Source: Nostoc carneum NIES-2107
GTDB lineage: Bacteria; Cyanobacteriota; Cyanobacteriia; Cyanobacteriales; Nostocaceae
DNA: 64,000 nucleotides
Direction: 5' to 3'
Assembly (NCBI GenBank): GCA_002368155.1
Contig: AP018180.1
Location: 1,632,777-1,696,776 of the forward strand
Of the stretch, positions 1 through 9,679 are shown one piece after another. Position 1 is the stretch's first letter, and each line of letters opens with the position of its first letter. A program made the translations under genes and the position numbers. The notes beneath the pieces were generated by a model. It made no database searches, was not told the origin of the DNA, and was given only the letters and a program-made list of their open reading frames with translations.

Positions 1-73
1 TTGTCCGTGACGGAGAAAATAAAGAGTTAAGCTCAAAATATTGTTCCTTTTTTGGCGTTTGGCGTTTGGTCTT

Positions 74-175
74 ATACCAAATCAAATAATGTTTGCGACA
101 CATCAATAATATTCTAGAGGGCACGGCATTGCCCGTGCCCCTACAATCTGTCGCATTCTTTTTTCCAATTGGTAT
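74..175. repeat. ~100-bp interspersed palindromic element, copy 1
   Basis: The ends are inverted (ATACCAA at the left, TTGGTAT at the right). A central GC hairpin, GGGCACGG / CCGTGCCC, sits in an AT-rich body. Other copies are at 9680-9778, 19257-19356 and 33648-33747 (reverse orientation). It encodes no protein and looks like a non-autonomous MITE-type element. The rest of bases 1-238 shows only a tandem CCCCAGT tract. Confidence 0.75.
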
Positions 176-200
176 TAAGTGTTCCGTTTTTCTTATTTCC

Positions 201-243
201 CCCAGTCCCCAGTCCCCAGTCCCCAGTCCCCAATCCCCTCACC
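201..243. repeat. Tandem heptamer tract (CCCCAGT)n
   Basis: About five head-to-tail CCCCAGT/CCCCAAT units lie directly downstream of the minus-strand gene ending at 239, whose last codons touch the tract. This is the short-tandem-repeat class known in heterocystous cyanobacteria. Confidence 0.8.
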
Positions 244-610
244 CCGTCGCTTGGGGAATCTGCTTTTGAATCCGAGTGTTTAACTCAGCCATCAGATTGT
301 CGCCACTGCGTCGCGCCTCCCACGGGCCAAAGAAACGACGACCAATATTCCATTGTCCCTGTATATAATCTTCATTTTCCGAGAGAGTGCCAATGTATTG
401 AATTGGTGCAGGAGAGGTGATTAAATATCGCTTGGTAAAGCTAATACTACGCCCATTAACCTCACCACGGATTTGGGCTTCTCCTAAATAATTGTCATCC
501 AAAATTGAGCCACTGAGCGCATTGCCGCTTTGAACAAAGACTGCTTCAAAGCGGCTAGGCACTCCTTGTTGCCAGTACGTTCCTAGCCAAGTACCATTCA
601 GGTCAGCCAT
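239..610 (-). CDS. Conserved hypothetical protein, 123 aa
   Basis: A small soluble protein with no signal peptide or membrane segment. It opens with an LNGTWLGTYWQ stretch and has alternating beta-type segments (FEAVFVQSGNALSGSI, RSISFTKRYL, PIQYIGTLS, IQGQWNIG). This resembles a small lipocalin-like or beta-barrel fold in which each strand ends in a W/G turn. I do not recognise a named family. An upstream ATG at 637 would add nine residues. The start at 610 was preferred because GGAAA lies about nine bases upstream and the conserved-looking sequence begins there. The gene is isolated, convergent to nothing in the window, and ends against a tandem repeat tract. Function unknown. Confidence 0.6.
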   Translation of the reverse strand: MADLNGTWLGTYWQQGVPSRFEAVFVQSGNALSGSILDDNYLGEAQIRGEVNGRSISFTKRYLITSPAPIQYIGTLSENEDYIQGQWNIGRRFFGPWEARRSGDNLMAELNTRIQKQIPQATG

Positions 611-723
611 GAGATTTTTCCAGTACTTATATTCCATTTAAGGGTATTCTCATGTCAGAGAACGTAAATATTACAACTTTGAAAGACTAGGGTAGCGATC
701 GCTAAGTTAACTCTATCAATGAA

Positions 724-852
724 TGGGGCATTGGGGACTGGGGACTGGGGACTGGGGAATGGGGAATGGGTAATGGGGAATGGGTAATGGGTAATGGGGA
801 ATGGGGAATGGGTAATGGGGAATGGGTAATGGGTAATGGGTAATGGGTAATG
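724..852. repeat. Tandem heptamer tract (GGGGACT/GGGGAAT/GGGTAAT)n
   Basis: Some 17 heptamer units grade from GGGGACT through GGGGAAT to GGGTAAT, filling most of the gap between the small minus-strand gene and the carotenoid oxygenase. Open frames through it on the minus strand give only ITHYPLP-type repeats and are not genes. Confidence 0.85.
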
Positions 853-929
853 AGAATTACCTCCCTCATCTCCCCTGGCGCGATCGCTAAAATAAATAGG
901 ATACAATGCCGCGATCGCATTTGCTTTTT

Positions 930-2342
930 ATGACAACTCACACAATTCCCACGCCAGCAGTTGATCCGTATCTGGATGGCAATTTTGCACCAGTGCGTCA
1001 AGAAATTACTACGGATAGCTTGCAAGTTATTGGCCAATTACCGCCAGAGTTAGCAGGGATGTTTGTCCGCAATGGCCCTAATCCTCAATGGCCGCCTATT
1101 GGTAAGTACCATTGGTTTGATGGTGATGGAATGTTACATGGTGTGCATATTAGTGAGGGTAAAGCCACTTATCGCAATCGCTATGTGCAAACCAGAGGCT
1201 GGAAAATTGAAAACGAAGCGGGAAAGGCTATTTGGTCGGGGTTTATGGAACCCCCCCAGATGGATAATCCCTATGGCCCATATAAAAATACTGGTAATAC
1301 TGCTTTAATTTGGCACGCGGGTAAGTTTTTGGCACTGAATGAAGGTAGTGTACCTCACAGCATTACGCTACCTGAGTTAGATACAATTGGCGAGTATACC
1401 TATAACGGTAAGCTGGTTTCTGCTTTCACAGCTCATCCCAAGGTAGATCCAGTTACAGGCGAGATGATGTTTTTTGGCTACTCCGCCGCACCTCCATATC
1501 TGCAATACAGCAGAGTTTCTGCAGATGGGGAGTTGTTAACAACAGTACCCATTGAAATACCTGTACCAGTGATGATGCATGATTTTGCCATCACGGAAAA
1601 CTATACGATTTTCATGGATTTACCGCTAACATTCAGCGCTGAACGATTATATCGTGGGGAACCGATGCTGATGTTTGAGAGCGATCGCCCTAGTCGTTTT
1701 GGCATTGTTCCACGTTCCGGTGACAATAGTAATATCCGCTGGTTTGAAAGTTCTCCTTGCTACGTCTTCCATACCCTCAATGCTTATGAAGAAGGTGACG
1801 AAGTAGTACTGATAGGTTGTCGTATGAGTTCTACTACTGTTTTAGTAGATACAGATAACCAAACAGACCCAGATGGCAATATTCCCCACTTGCATCAATG
1901 GCGGTTTAACCTCAAAACCGCAACTGTGCGCGAACAACAATTAGATGATGTGGCGGCGGAATTTCCCCGCGTCAACGAAAACTTATTAGGGCGACAAACC
2001 CGCTATGGCTACACTGGTAAGTTAGCGAATACTCCTTTACCTCTATTTGAAGGCGTAATTAAATACGACTTCAGCAATGGAAAATCTCAAACCTATGAAT
2101 TTGGTAAGGGACGCTATGGTGGTGAAGCGGTATTTGCGCCACGTTCGGGAGCAACTACTGAAGATGATGGCTGGCTGATTACTTTTGTCTATGATGAAAG
2201 TTCAGAAACTTCTGAATTAATTGTAGTGAATGCTCAAGATATCACGGGTGAACCTGTAGCGCGGGTCATTATTCCTCAACGTGTACCTTATGGGTTTCAT
2301 GGTACTTGGATTTCTGAGGAACAATTAGTAAGTAATTGCTAA
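930..2342 (+). CDS. Carotenoid cleavage oxygenase (apocarotenoid/RPE65 family)
   Basis: An Fe(II)-dependent dioxygenase that would cleave the polyene chain of a carotenoid or apocarotenoid to give apocarotenoid aldehydes or ketones. From the start used (MTTHTIP), the four iron-binding histidines of the family are visible: H169 (TAHPKVDP), H217 (MMHDFAIT), H281 (VFHTLNAYE) and H457 (GFHGTW). The length of 470 residues and the LAGMFVRNGPNPQ and FDGDGMLHGV motifs are typical of the bacterial enzymes. An upstream ATG at 906 lies in a HIP1 site and would add eight unlikely residues. No carotenoid biosynthesis gene is adjacent, so bond specificity (9,10 or 15,15') cannot be read here. The gene stands alone, downstream of a tandem repeat. 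Confidence 0.93.
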   Translation: MTTHTIPTPAVDPYLDGNFAPVRQEITTDSLQVIGQLPPELAGMFVRNGPNPQWPPIGKYHWFDGDGMLHGVHISEGKATYRNRYVQTRGWKIENEAGKAIWSGFMEPPQMDNPYGPYKNTGNTALIWHAGKFLALNEGSVPHSITLPELDTIGEYTYNGKLVSAFTAHPKVDPVTGEMMFFGYSAAPPYLQYSRVSADGELLTTVPIEIPVPVMMHDFAITENYTIFMDLPLTFSAERLYRGEPMLMFESDRPSRFGIVPRSGDNSNIRWFESSPCYVFHTLNAYEEGDEVVLIGCRMSSTTVLVDTDNQTDPDGNIPHLHQWRFNLKTATVREQQLDDVAAEFPRVNENLLGRQTRYGYTGKLANTPLPLFEGVIKYDFSNGKSQTYEFGKGRYGGEAVFAPRSGATTEDDGWLITFVYDESSETSELIVVNAQDITGEPVARVIIPQRVPYGFHGTWISEEQLVSNC

Positions 2343-2369
2343 TTCGTAATTCGTAATGCCCTTAGGGTA

Positions 2370-3713
2370 TTACGAATTATTATGAGGTTCCTGATTGCTT
2401 TTCTTTAATTCTTCCTGCCGTAAATCCTCAATCATTTGTTGACTGTGTTGGAGATAAGCAACAAACAATAAAATCGAAAATGCCATGACAGCAAGACCTA
2501 AAAGACCGCCAGCAAAGGTATCATAAAGACCATGTAATACTGCTGCGATCGCAATGCCAATGGCAATAATCGCACCTTGGCGTGAAGGGTTAATTGCGGC
2601 TAATCCTAGAAAATAACCAGTAATTCCTGCCCAGATAGCATGAAATAAGGGTAAACAGACAAATCTAATCGTATTAGTTAAAACATAAGCGCTAATATCT
2701 ATCTCACCTTGCACTAATCCAAAGGCATAAACTGCAGAGTAAACAACGCCTTCGGAAATTGCAAATCCCAGTCCCGACATTGTGCCATAAAATGCTAATG
2801 TCAGCGGATCGTTCAATTTACCAGAACGTAAAAATAAGATATAAATTGGTAGTGCTTTACATATCTCTTCTAAAATACCAACACCTAAAATAAAGCCAAT
2901 TAATCGGGGAATTAATCCCCAATCTGTCGCAGCATAGAGAAAACTGAATAAAGGAAATTTTTGAATAAATAGTAAAAGTGGAATTCCCACAAAAACTGTA
3001 AAAGCAATGCATTTTAATATTTCTTGCCAAGAAAAATACCTTGGTCTGATTAAATTTTGTAGAACAACTCCCCAAATTGAAGCGTAGTAGACACCTAACA
3101 CCCAAGCAGTTTTTTCTAGTCCTACGTGCAAACCTGTGCGATTGAAAATAAAGCTAACAGCTAAGGGAAATAAGCCAAAAAATAGTAGTAGTTTTACACT
3201 TGTGTGACCATACAAAGCTGGGCTGAGTGCTTCGCGATAAGGAACAACCGCAGAAAAGCGAAAAGTCCGTAGTGTTTGCAAAAACTCTAGGGTATCGATG
3301 TGCTGGTGCAGAAAATCGGTGCTGAAGCGAGGTGAAGCAATGCTAGGTTTCGATGATATTTGATGATTAGTAGTTGGCGATCGCACAACAGTGCTATCTG
3401 TTTTATTAGTGGTTGCTGTTGGCTGTAAAGCAAATTCTTGAGTCCAAGCAGGAATTTCACTACCTGCGGTGCGTCCATAGATTCTGACTGTTTTCGCAAA
3501 ATCTGCATTTAGCAGTTTCAACTCTCGCTCAATCAAAGTTACTGAAACTTGCTGATTGGGAATCCTTTGAGATTGCAGCAATATTTGCAAACAGCTATCC
3601 GCGAGGTTAATTTTAGCAGTGACTCCTTGTGTTTGCAGTGCGCGGTTGATTAAGGTTGCGATCGCCTCTAAATTTCCCAGGCGGGCCAATTCTCTAGGAT
3701 CTGACTGTTCCAT
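2370..3713 (-). CDS. PrsW-family intramembrane metalloprotease, 447 aa
   Basis: A multi-spanning membrane protein of the PrsW/CAAX-protease-like group. Residues 1-150 are soluble and begin with a region that may bind a partner (LGNLEAIATLINRAL). Hydrophobic segments run from about 172 to 420. The family's proposed active-site residues are present: EEICK at 282-286, E321 in FAISEGVVY, H358 in LPLFHAIWAG, and H394 in VLHGLYDTF. In Bacillus, PrsW performs site-1 cleavage of an anti-sigma factor; no anti-sigma gene is nearby, so the substrate is unknown. The long soluble N-terminus is an addition to the minimal family. It lies downstream of psbA on the same strand, but a strong terminator separates them, so it has its own promoter. 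Confidence 0.85.
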   Translation of the reverse strand: MEQSDPRELARLGNLEAIATLINRALQTQGVTAKINLADSCLQILLQSQRIPNQQVSVTLIERELKLLNADFAKTVRIYGRTAGSEIPAWTQEFALQPTATTNKTDSTVVRSPTTNHQISSKPSIASPRFSTDFLHQHIDTLEFLQTLRTFRFSAVVPYREALSPALYGHTSVKLLLFFGLFPLAVSFIFNRTGLHVGLEKTAWVLGVYYASIWGVVLQNLIRPRYFSWQEILKCIAFTVFVGIPLLLFIQKFPLFSFLYAATDWGLIPRLIGFILGVGILEEICKALPIYILFLRSGKLNDPLTLAFYGTMSGLGFAISEGVVYSAVYAFGLVQGEIDISAYVLTNTIRFVCLPLFHAIWAGITGYFLGLAAINPSRQGAIIAIGIAIAAVLHGLYDTFAGGLLGLAVMAFSILLFVAYLQHSQQMIEDLRQEELKKSNQEPHNNS

Positions 3714-3800
3714 AATATTTCAGTAATTATGATTTATTTAGTCATAAAACATACATAGCCTTTCTACCGCCAGCATAGCCTAAAATTTTTCATGCCAAAA

Positions 3801-3836
3801 TCAAAAGCGCCCTCCCAATTGGGAGGGCGCTTTTGA
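3801..3836 (-). terminator. Perfect palindromic terminator after psbA
   Basis: A 16-bp stem with no mismatch (TCAAAAGCGCCCTCCC and its complement) around an AATT loop, ending in a T-run on either strand. It lies 35 bases past the psbA stop and 88 bases before the PrsW start codon, so it should end the heavily transcribed psbA message. Confidence 0.9.
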
Positions 3837-3870
3837 TTCACAGAGAAGCTATAACTTTTGTCTCAAAAGA

Positions 3871-4977
<1,107 letters not shown>

Positions 4978-4985
4978 TTATGAAT

Positions 4986-5006
4986 CAGACAAGGTTTTTT
5001 TGTCTG
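4986..5006 (-). promoter_or_regulatory. Hairpin/inverted repeat in psbA leader
   Basis: CAGACAA and TTGTCTG form a perfect 7-bp stem with a 7-base loop, 33-53 bases upstream of the psbA start. It could be an operator or a 5'-UTR stem acting on message stability; the sequence alone does not decide. No confident -35/-10 pair is called. The remaining 5007-5188 is AT-rich with nothing recognisable. Confidence 0.4.
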
Positions 5007-5188
5007 TAAACTTACTTTACACTCATTTACAAAAGTTAATCAAGTACTAATTCTTGTAGAAAAGTAATACAAGTGATTAGTTTTACTTATGTAAAGGTCA
5101 AAAATCTGACTCAAGAAGCAGGGAGTAAAATTCTCAAATTCCTCAGTAGTCAAGAGTTTTTAGCCCTGCCTTCCTCTTGCTTAACTAT

Positions 5189-6028
5189 CTATTCCACAAA
5201 TCCTGGGCGCGCTTTTTGAGTGGACTGCAACTTTGTCTCTAAAGCTGTCCAATTTTCCTGCTCAATTAAATGAATCACTTGATCAAGCTGATGGCGATAT
5301 TGTTGTAGTGAACTCAGCAATGCTTGCTGATTGAACTGTGCCATCATTACGCCTAACTCTGGATTTCCACCACCGACGCGGCTAGTATCGCGAAAACCAG
5401 AACTAGCTAAATTTTGCGCTAATTGTAAAACAGCGGGGTCGGTTTCACCCATACAAGCTGCAATTAAGGAAGCGCTGACCATTACGGGTAAATGAGAAAT
5501 CCAGCTAACAGCGCGGTCATGTTGTTCTGGCTGACAATGGTAGATTTTAGACCCAAGCGATCGCACAATTGCTTCTACTACCGCAGTTGCTTGGGGTGGT
5601 GTGGTATTGGTTGGTGTCAGTACATAAGGGCGCTCAACAAATAAATGGCGTTGTGCGGCTTCAATACCGCTATCGGCTGTTCCCGCCATCGGGTGACCGC
5701 CCACAAAATTTTCCCACAGAGGCGCGATCGCATTCACAATAGGGGCTTTGACAGAACCAACATCAGTGATTATCGTAGCCGCAGACAGATGCTCAATTAA
5801 CTGCTGAATTTGGGGAACAATAAGAGCTATAGGTGTACAAATAAATACAATGTCTGCCATAGCGAAGAGACTCAGATCTACCGCGGCTTGATCAACGCTA
5901 CCCAAAGCTATTGCCTTTTGACAGGTTGATTCACGCCGACTCACTCCTAAAACCTCATGACCTTGCGATCGCAAATCAAAACCCAAAGATCCACCAATTA
6001 GTCCGAGTCCTAAAATCCCAATTTTCAT
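5189..6028 (-). CDS. tyrA: Arogenate/prephenate dehydrogenase
   Basis: Catalyses the last dehydrogenation of tyrosine synthesis, oxidative decarboxylation of arogenate (the usual cyanobacterial substrate) or prephenate. The Rossmann motif GLGLIGGSLG is at residues 6-16. A basic SRR at 30-32 after the second strand favours NADP. TDVGSVK at 89-94 and GGHPMAGT with H112 are the substrate-site motifs, and H179 (SWISHLP) is the second conserved His. At 279 residues it is a monofunctional enzyme without a chorismate mutase or ACT domain. It is divergent from the pentapeptide gene with 82 bases between start codons. DAHP synthase, the first aromatic-pathway enzyme, lies about 7 kb away and is not linked. 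Confidence 0.95.
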   Translation of the reverse strand: MKIGILGLGLIGGSLGFDLRSQGHEVLGVSRRESTCQKAIALGSVDQAAVDLSLFAMADIVFICTPIALIVPQIQQLIEHLSAATIITDVGSVKAPIVNAIAPLWENFVGGHPMAGTADSGIEAAQRHLFVERPYVLTPTNTTPPQATAVVEAIVRSLGSKIYHCQPEQHDRAVSWISHLPVMVSASLIAACMGETDPAVLQLAQNLASSGFRDTSRVGGGNPELGVMMAQFNQQALLSSLQQYRHQLDQVIHLIEQENWTALETKLQSTQKARPGFVE

Positions 6029-6110
6029 TTTTGATTTTGTTAGTTTGTCTGTTCAATATTTTCTCCATTCTTTACTCACTATTAAAGTTGGCATTTCAGG
6101 GGTAGCATTT

Positions 6111-7676
6111 ATGAATATAGAAGAATTACTGCAAAAGTACGCTGCTGGAGTGTTTGATTTTACTGGTGTTGACCTGGCGGAAGCTAACTTAAGTGGTGTC
6201 AAACTCAGTGGTATAAATCTTAGTAAAGCCAACTTGAGTGTAGCGAATTTAAGTGGTGCAAATCTCAGTCAAGCTAATTTGAGCAATGCTACCCTCAATG
6301 TGGCGAGATTAAGTGGTGTCAATCTCACCAGAGCTATTTTAAATAAAGCTAATCTCAATGTTGCTAATTTAATTCGCGCTAACCTGAATCATGCTCAACT
6401 GAAAGCAGCCTCATTAGTTCGCGCTGAGTTAATTCGTGCCGACCTCAGTAGCGCCGACCTATCTGGAGCTAACCTCAAAAGCGCCGACCTCAGAGAAGCA
6501 ACGCTGCGCCAAGCAACTCTCCGTGGTGCCGATTTAAGTGAAGCTAGCTTTCGCGGGACTTGTTTTCGCGGAGCCAACTTAGAAATGGTCAATTTCCAGT
6601 CTAGTGATTTGGTGCGAGCGGATCTCAGTGGGGCAAATTTGCGAGAAGCTGAACTGAAACAAGCAAATCTTAACCGTGCCAACCTGAGTGGCGCTGATTT
6701 AAGTGGTGCTAACCTGCGCTGGGCGGATTTAAGCGGAGCTAATCTTAGCTGGGCAGATTTAAGCGGAGCGAAATTAAGTGGTGCCAACTTGATGGGAGCA
6801 GACTTTAGCAATGCTAATTTAACCAACACCAGCTTAGTACACGCCAATTTAACCCAGGCTAAATTAATGAAGGCGGAATGGATCGGAGCTGATTTAACAG
6901 GTGCAACATTAACAGGAGCCAAGCTTTATGCAACTTCCAGATTTGGGTTAAAAACCGAAGGCATAATTTGTGAATGGGTTGACCTCTCCGCAGCTGGCGA
7001 TCGCTCCATTATCCAAAAGTTCAACTCTGATGACCCAGGGGAATTTTTTAATGAAACTTCACCAACTATCCGGATTATCGTTGATGCTGCCTTAGAACAT
7101 GAAGCTAACTTTGCCCTAGCTGGCGCTTACTACCAAATTTCTCGCCAATACCGCAGGCTGAAATTACCCCCGGCTACAGATATTGGTCGTCGCCGCACGG
7201 TGTTTACATTTCGAGTAGATCGAGACGAAGAATTATTACCGATTGCTTATATTGCGATTTTGCCATTTCAGGATGCGATCGCTACCCAAAAAAATATTGA
7301 CAACTTGGTAGAGATGATCAAAAGCGAAGATCTATCTCAGCAGGGTCTAAACACATCCCATCGGGTGAGGCAATTAAGGGCTGCGATCGCGGAAGCTAAA
7401 AATGAGTCCCAGAAAATTAGAGAAATGCAAAAAATTCTGGAGTTAGCCGCAAAACTTAGCTTCTTCAAAACTCCCACGCAGACGATATTAACCAATTCTA
7501 GTGCCCAAACTTTAATTTTGTACGATCACCCCTATTTTGGTAAACGATTTATTAATCAGCCAGATGGCAGTGCAGCATTGTTTGATAAGATGTCCAATGA
7601 AACTGCCCAAAATATATTACCTGCATTAAATATGGTTATAGATTTTGTTAAAAGTTTTCATTACATCGAACACTGA
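6111..7676 (+). CDS. Pentapeptide-repeat protein with a unique C-terminal domain, 521 aa
   Basis: Starts MNIEELLQKYAAG, the usual N-terminal lead-in of cyanobacterial pentapeptide proteins; an in-frame upstream extension to 6045 is unlikely. Residues ~15 to ~280 are an almost unbroken run of A(N/D)LSG-type pentapeptides, which form a right-handed quadrilateral beta-helix. The last ~240 residues are different: a mixed helical region (GEFFNETSPTIRIIVDAAL, LAGAYYQISRQYRR) and a predicted globular end with no repeat. I do not recognise that domain. The 57-base gap to the DUF1517-like gene on the same strand suggests co-transcription. Role unknown; beta-helices of this sort usually bind proteins. 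Soluble, no signal peptide. Confidence 0.88.
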   Translation: MNIEELLQKYAAGVFDFTGVDLAEANLSGVKLSGINLSKANLSVANLSGANLSQANLSNATLNVARLSGVNLTRAILNKANLNVANLIRANLNHAQLKAASLVRAELIRADLSSADLSGANLKSADLREATLRQATLRGADLSEASFRGTCFRGANLEMVNFQSSDLVRADLSGANLREAELKQANLNRANLSGADLSGANLRWADLSGANLSWADLSGAKLSGANLMGADFSNANLTNTSLVHANLTQAKLMKAEWIGADLTGATLTGAKLYATSRFGLKTEGIICEWVDLSAAGDRSIIQKFNSDDPGEFFNETSPTIRIIVDAALEHEANFALAGAYYQISRQYRRLKLPPATDIGRRRTVFTFRVDRDEELLPIAYIAILPFQDAIATQKNIDNLVEMIKSEDLSQQGLNTSHRVRQLRAAIAEAKNESQKIREMQKILELAAKLSFFKTPTQTILTNSSAQTLILYDHPYFGKRFINQPDGSAALFDKMSNETAQNILPALNMVIDFVKSFHYIEH

Positions 7677-7733
7677 AAATTATCAGTCAAATAACTATTG
7701 ACTTTTAAACTGATAAATTTGTGGAGGATAAAA

Positions 7734-8327
7734 ATGCGTGATACTTTTAATAAAATGATGGGACGGACTCGTTATGTTGTCTGTCGTCTATTTTTGCATT
7801 TAGGTGGGTCAGAAGTAGCACCAATTTTAGGGGTTTTCAATCGTGCAGCTAGAGAAGCGATCGATGCAGATGGAGACTTACAAGTTTTGGGAGAAGGTTT
7901 AGTAGAAATCTGCGAAACCCTTTTGCGCTATGATGAATACTGGCTTTCTGCGGCTAATGAAGGCGATGTATTTTGGAATGAAGGGGAAGCCGGAGATTAT
8001 GTCAATGAACTATTTAGTGACTCAGCTTCCAGATACGGTGCTGACCTAGATTTAGGTTCTGATTCTGGATTTAATGACCCTTTATCTATACCTGTAACAC
8101 GCAACATTATTGTGATGATTACAGTAGCTTTTACTGGAGAAGTGCCACAAATAGAAACAGACTTATCCAACGTTCAAGCATTAAAAGAAGGGTTAAAAGC
8201 CTTTATTAATTTGCACTACCAAAATAAACTCCAGGCAGTTCAAGTACACTTCTCTCCAGCACAATTAGGTGACGAACTCACTAACGATCAGCTGGTGCAA
8301 TATTATCCAGAATTAATACCTTTGTAA
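7734..8327 (+). CDS. DUF1517-like protein, 197 aa
   Basis: The start is fixed by GGAGGA five bases before the ATG; a longer frame upstream lacks such a site. The C-terminal half resembles DUF1517 proteins: a Leu/Glu-rich helix pair around RYDEYW, a strand with NIIVMITVAFTGEVP, a helix with ALKEGLKAFI, then a VQVHFSPAQLGDELTNDQL stretch and a YPELIPL end. DUF1517 proteins are found in cyanobacteria and chloroplasts, usually with a membrane or signal segment. This one has no clear transmembrane helix, so it is probably cytosolic. Biochemical role is not established. It follows the pentapeptide-repeat gene closely and may act with it. Confidence 0.65.
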   Translation: MRDTFNKMMGRTRYVVCRLFLHLGGSEVAPILGVFNRAAREAIDADGDLQVLGEGLVEICETLLRYDEYWLSAANEGDVFWNEGEAGDYVNELFSDSASRYGADLDLGSDSGFNDPLSIPVTRNIIVMITVAFTGEVPQIETDLSNVQALKEGLKAFINLHYQNKLQAVQVHFSPAQLGDELTNDQLVQYYPELIPL

Positions 8328-8338
8328 GCGTTTGGTGT

Positions 8339-8505
8339 TTGTCATTTGTTATTGGGTAATTGGTAATTGGTAATTGGTAATGGGTAATTCTCCCTCATCT
8401 CCCCAATCCCCAGTACCCAATCCCCAGTCCCCATTACCCCTTATCCCCAGAGGGGGCCCCGAGTTCCCCAATCCCCAGTCCCCAATCCCCAATCCCCTTG
8501 TTGGG
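8339..8505. repeat. Heptamer tracts with a GGGGCCCC-centred core
   Basis: (GGTAATT)n followed by (CCCCAATCCCCAGT)n, interrupted by a unique core. Bases 8429-8469 are the exact reverse complement of 24234-24274 (41 of 41), far beyond what the short repeat unit explains. Confidence 0.85.
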
Positions 8506-8567
8506 TAGTCCCTACTTACAACGACTAGGGAGAAATTGTTAAGCTCAAAGATAGGATATTTAGCGCA

Positions 8568-9452
8568 ATGATCATGAACATACTGCGTAGATTTACAGTC
8601 GTGGTATTAGCCATGAGTTTATGTTTGACATCTGTTGCTTGCGGCAGTTCAAACGAAACTACACCACCAGCAAGGAACGTTAGCCAAAACTCTACGGCTA
8701 CCAAACTGAGTGATGGGCAGTATCAAGTACAACAAGCAACCTATGATGATGGTACTGGCGAGTACACGCTGTTTTTAATTAACAGTAAACCGCCAACATT
8801 TGTCACCGATAATTTGCAAATGGCACGGCTGACAGATGAAGAAATTAAAGAAGGTAAAAAAAGTTATCTGAAAGTGGAAAGTGGCCAGCCCAGCCTCTAC
8901 TTAACAGAAGACTTTAAAATTGAGTACGTTCATAACGTTACCCAACAACAAACTAATCCCCAAACAGGACGACAAGAAACGGTTGTAGTCCGCCAAGAAA
9001 ATAGCTTCTGGACACCTTTTGCTGGCGCAGTGGCTGGTAATCTTGCAGGTCAGGCAATTGGTAGTCTCTTGTTTAGACCCCAGTACTATGTACCTCCTGT
9101 TTATCAACCTGGACAAGTTTTAACTGGTTATGGTGGATATGGTAGCAATTATGATCAAGCGGTTTCTAGCTACCGCAGTCGCTACAATGAACCACCCGCA
9201 GCCGTGAGAAATCGTACAGTTTTCCGCAGTACAGGCACAATTAGAAGAACGTATCCTAGCGGCTCAACTGTACGCAGCACACCAAGCCGTACTACTACAA
9301 ATAGCCGTCCTAGTGGTTCTGGTTTTGGTGGTAGTCAACTCAGACCTTCTAATAGTTCTAGATCTCCTAGAAGCAATCCTAGCGGTAGTAGTTTCGGTAG
9401 TGGCGGTCGTTCTCGTCGCGCTCCCGCTTTTGGCGGTGGTAGACGGCGTTAA
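8568..9452 (+). CDS. Exported lipoprotein with Ser/Arg/Gly-rich tail, 294 aa
   Basis: A hydrophobic signal (LRRFTVVVLAMSLCLTSVAC) ends in a relaxed lipobox with C25 as the lipidated residue; a second ATG at 8574 is an equally good start. Residues ~45-135 look like a small beta-rich domain. A glycine-zipper segment follows (FAGAVAGNLAGQAIGSLLF), of the kind that can insert in or under a membrane. The last ~110 residues are basic and low-complexity (RSTGTIRRTYPSG, GGSQLRPSNSSRSPRS, FGGGRRR). Such tails are common in cyanobacterial envelope proteins that bind polyanions such as sheath polysaccharide. Specific function unknown. Confidence 0.75.
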   Translation: MIMNILRRFTVVVLAMSLCLTSVACGSSNETTPPARNVSQNSTATKLSDGQYQVQQATYDDGTGEYTLFLINSKPPTFVTDNLQMARLTDEEIKEGKKSYLKVESGQPSLYLTEDFKIEYVHNVTQQQTNPQTGRQETVVVRQENSFWTPFAGAVAGNLAGQAIGSLLFRPQYYVPPVYQPGQVLTGYGGYGSNYDQAVSSYRSRYNEPPAAVRNRTVFRSTGTIRRTYPSGSTVRSTPSRTTTNSRPSGSGFGGSQLRPSNSSRSPRSNPSGSSFGSGGRSRRAPAFGGGRRR

Positions 9453-9455
9453 TTT

Positions 9456-9581
9456 CAATACTTGTTGGTTAAGGGGAAAAAGGGGAATGGGGAAAGGGAA
9501 AGAAAAAACCTTTAACCCTTAACCTTTTACCTTTTCCCCAAAACCAGTTTTGAGTTAAAAACGCTTAACCGAGTATTATTG
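9456..9581. repeat. 126-bp interspersed element, copy 1
   Basis: Imperfect inverted ends CAATACTTGTTGGTTAAGG / CTTAACCGAGTATTATTG flank an internal G/A-rich arm and its C/T-rich complement, so the whole unit can fold into one long hairpin. It begins four bases after the lipoprotein stop. Other copies, each also 126 bp, are at 34229-34354 and 51169-51294. Confidence 0.7.
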
Positions 9582-9634
9582 GCGTTAATGTCACCGTTTT
9601 TCCCTGGCGAAAAGTTTAACCAAACTGTCTAAAT

Positions 9635-9673
9635 AAAAGACCCGCCCTTGATTTCAATAAGGGCGGGTCTTTT
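9635..9673. terminator. Strong bidirectional terminator
   Basis: A 15-bp perfect stem AAAAGACCCGCCCTT / AAGGGCGGGTCTTTT with a 9-base loop, followed by T-runs on both strands. It separates the convergent lipoprotein gene and the small gene ending at 9857. Confidence 0.9.
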
Positions 9674-9679
9674 TTCCTC

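Noticed and set aside
655-1037. Minus-strand open frames with ITHYPLP-type repeats
   Set aside because: They translate the (GGGTAAT)n tandem tract and have no ribosome site.
6395-6922. 175-residue minus-strand frame opposite the pentapeptide gene
   Set aside because: Its repetitive LAPLKSA sequence is the complement of the pentapeptide repeat.
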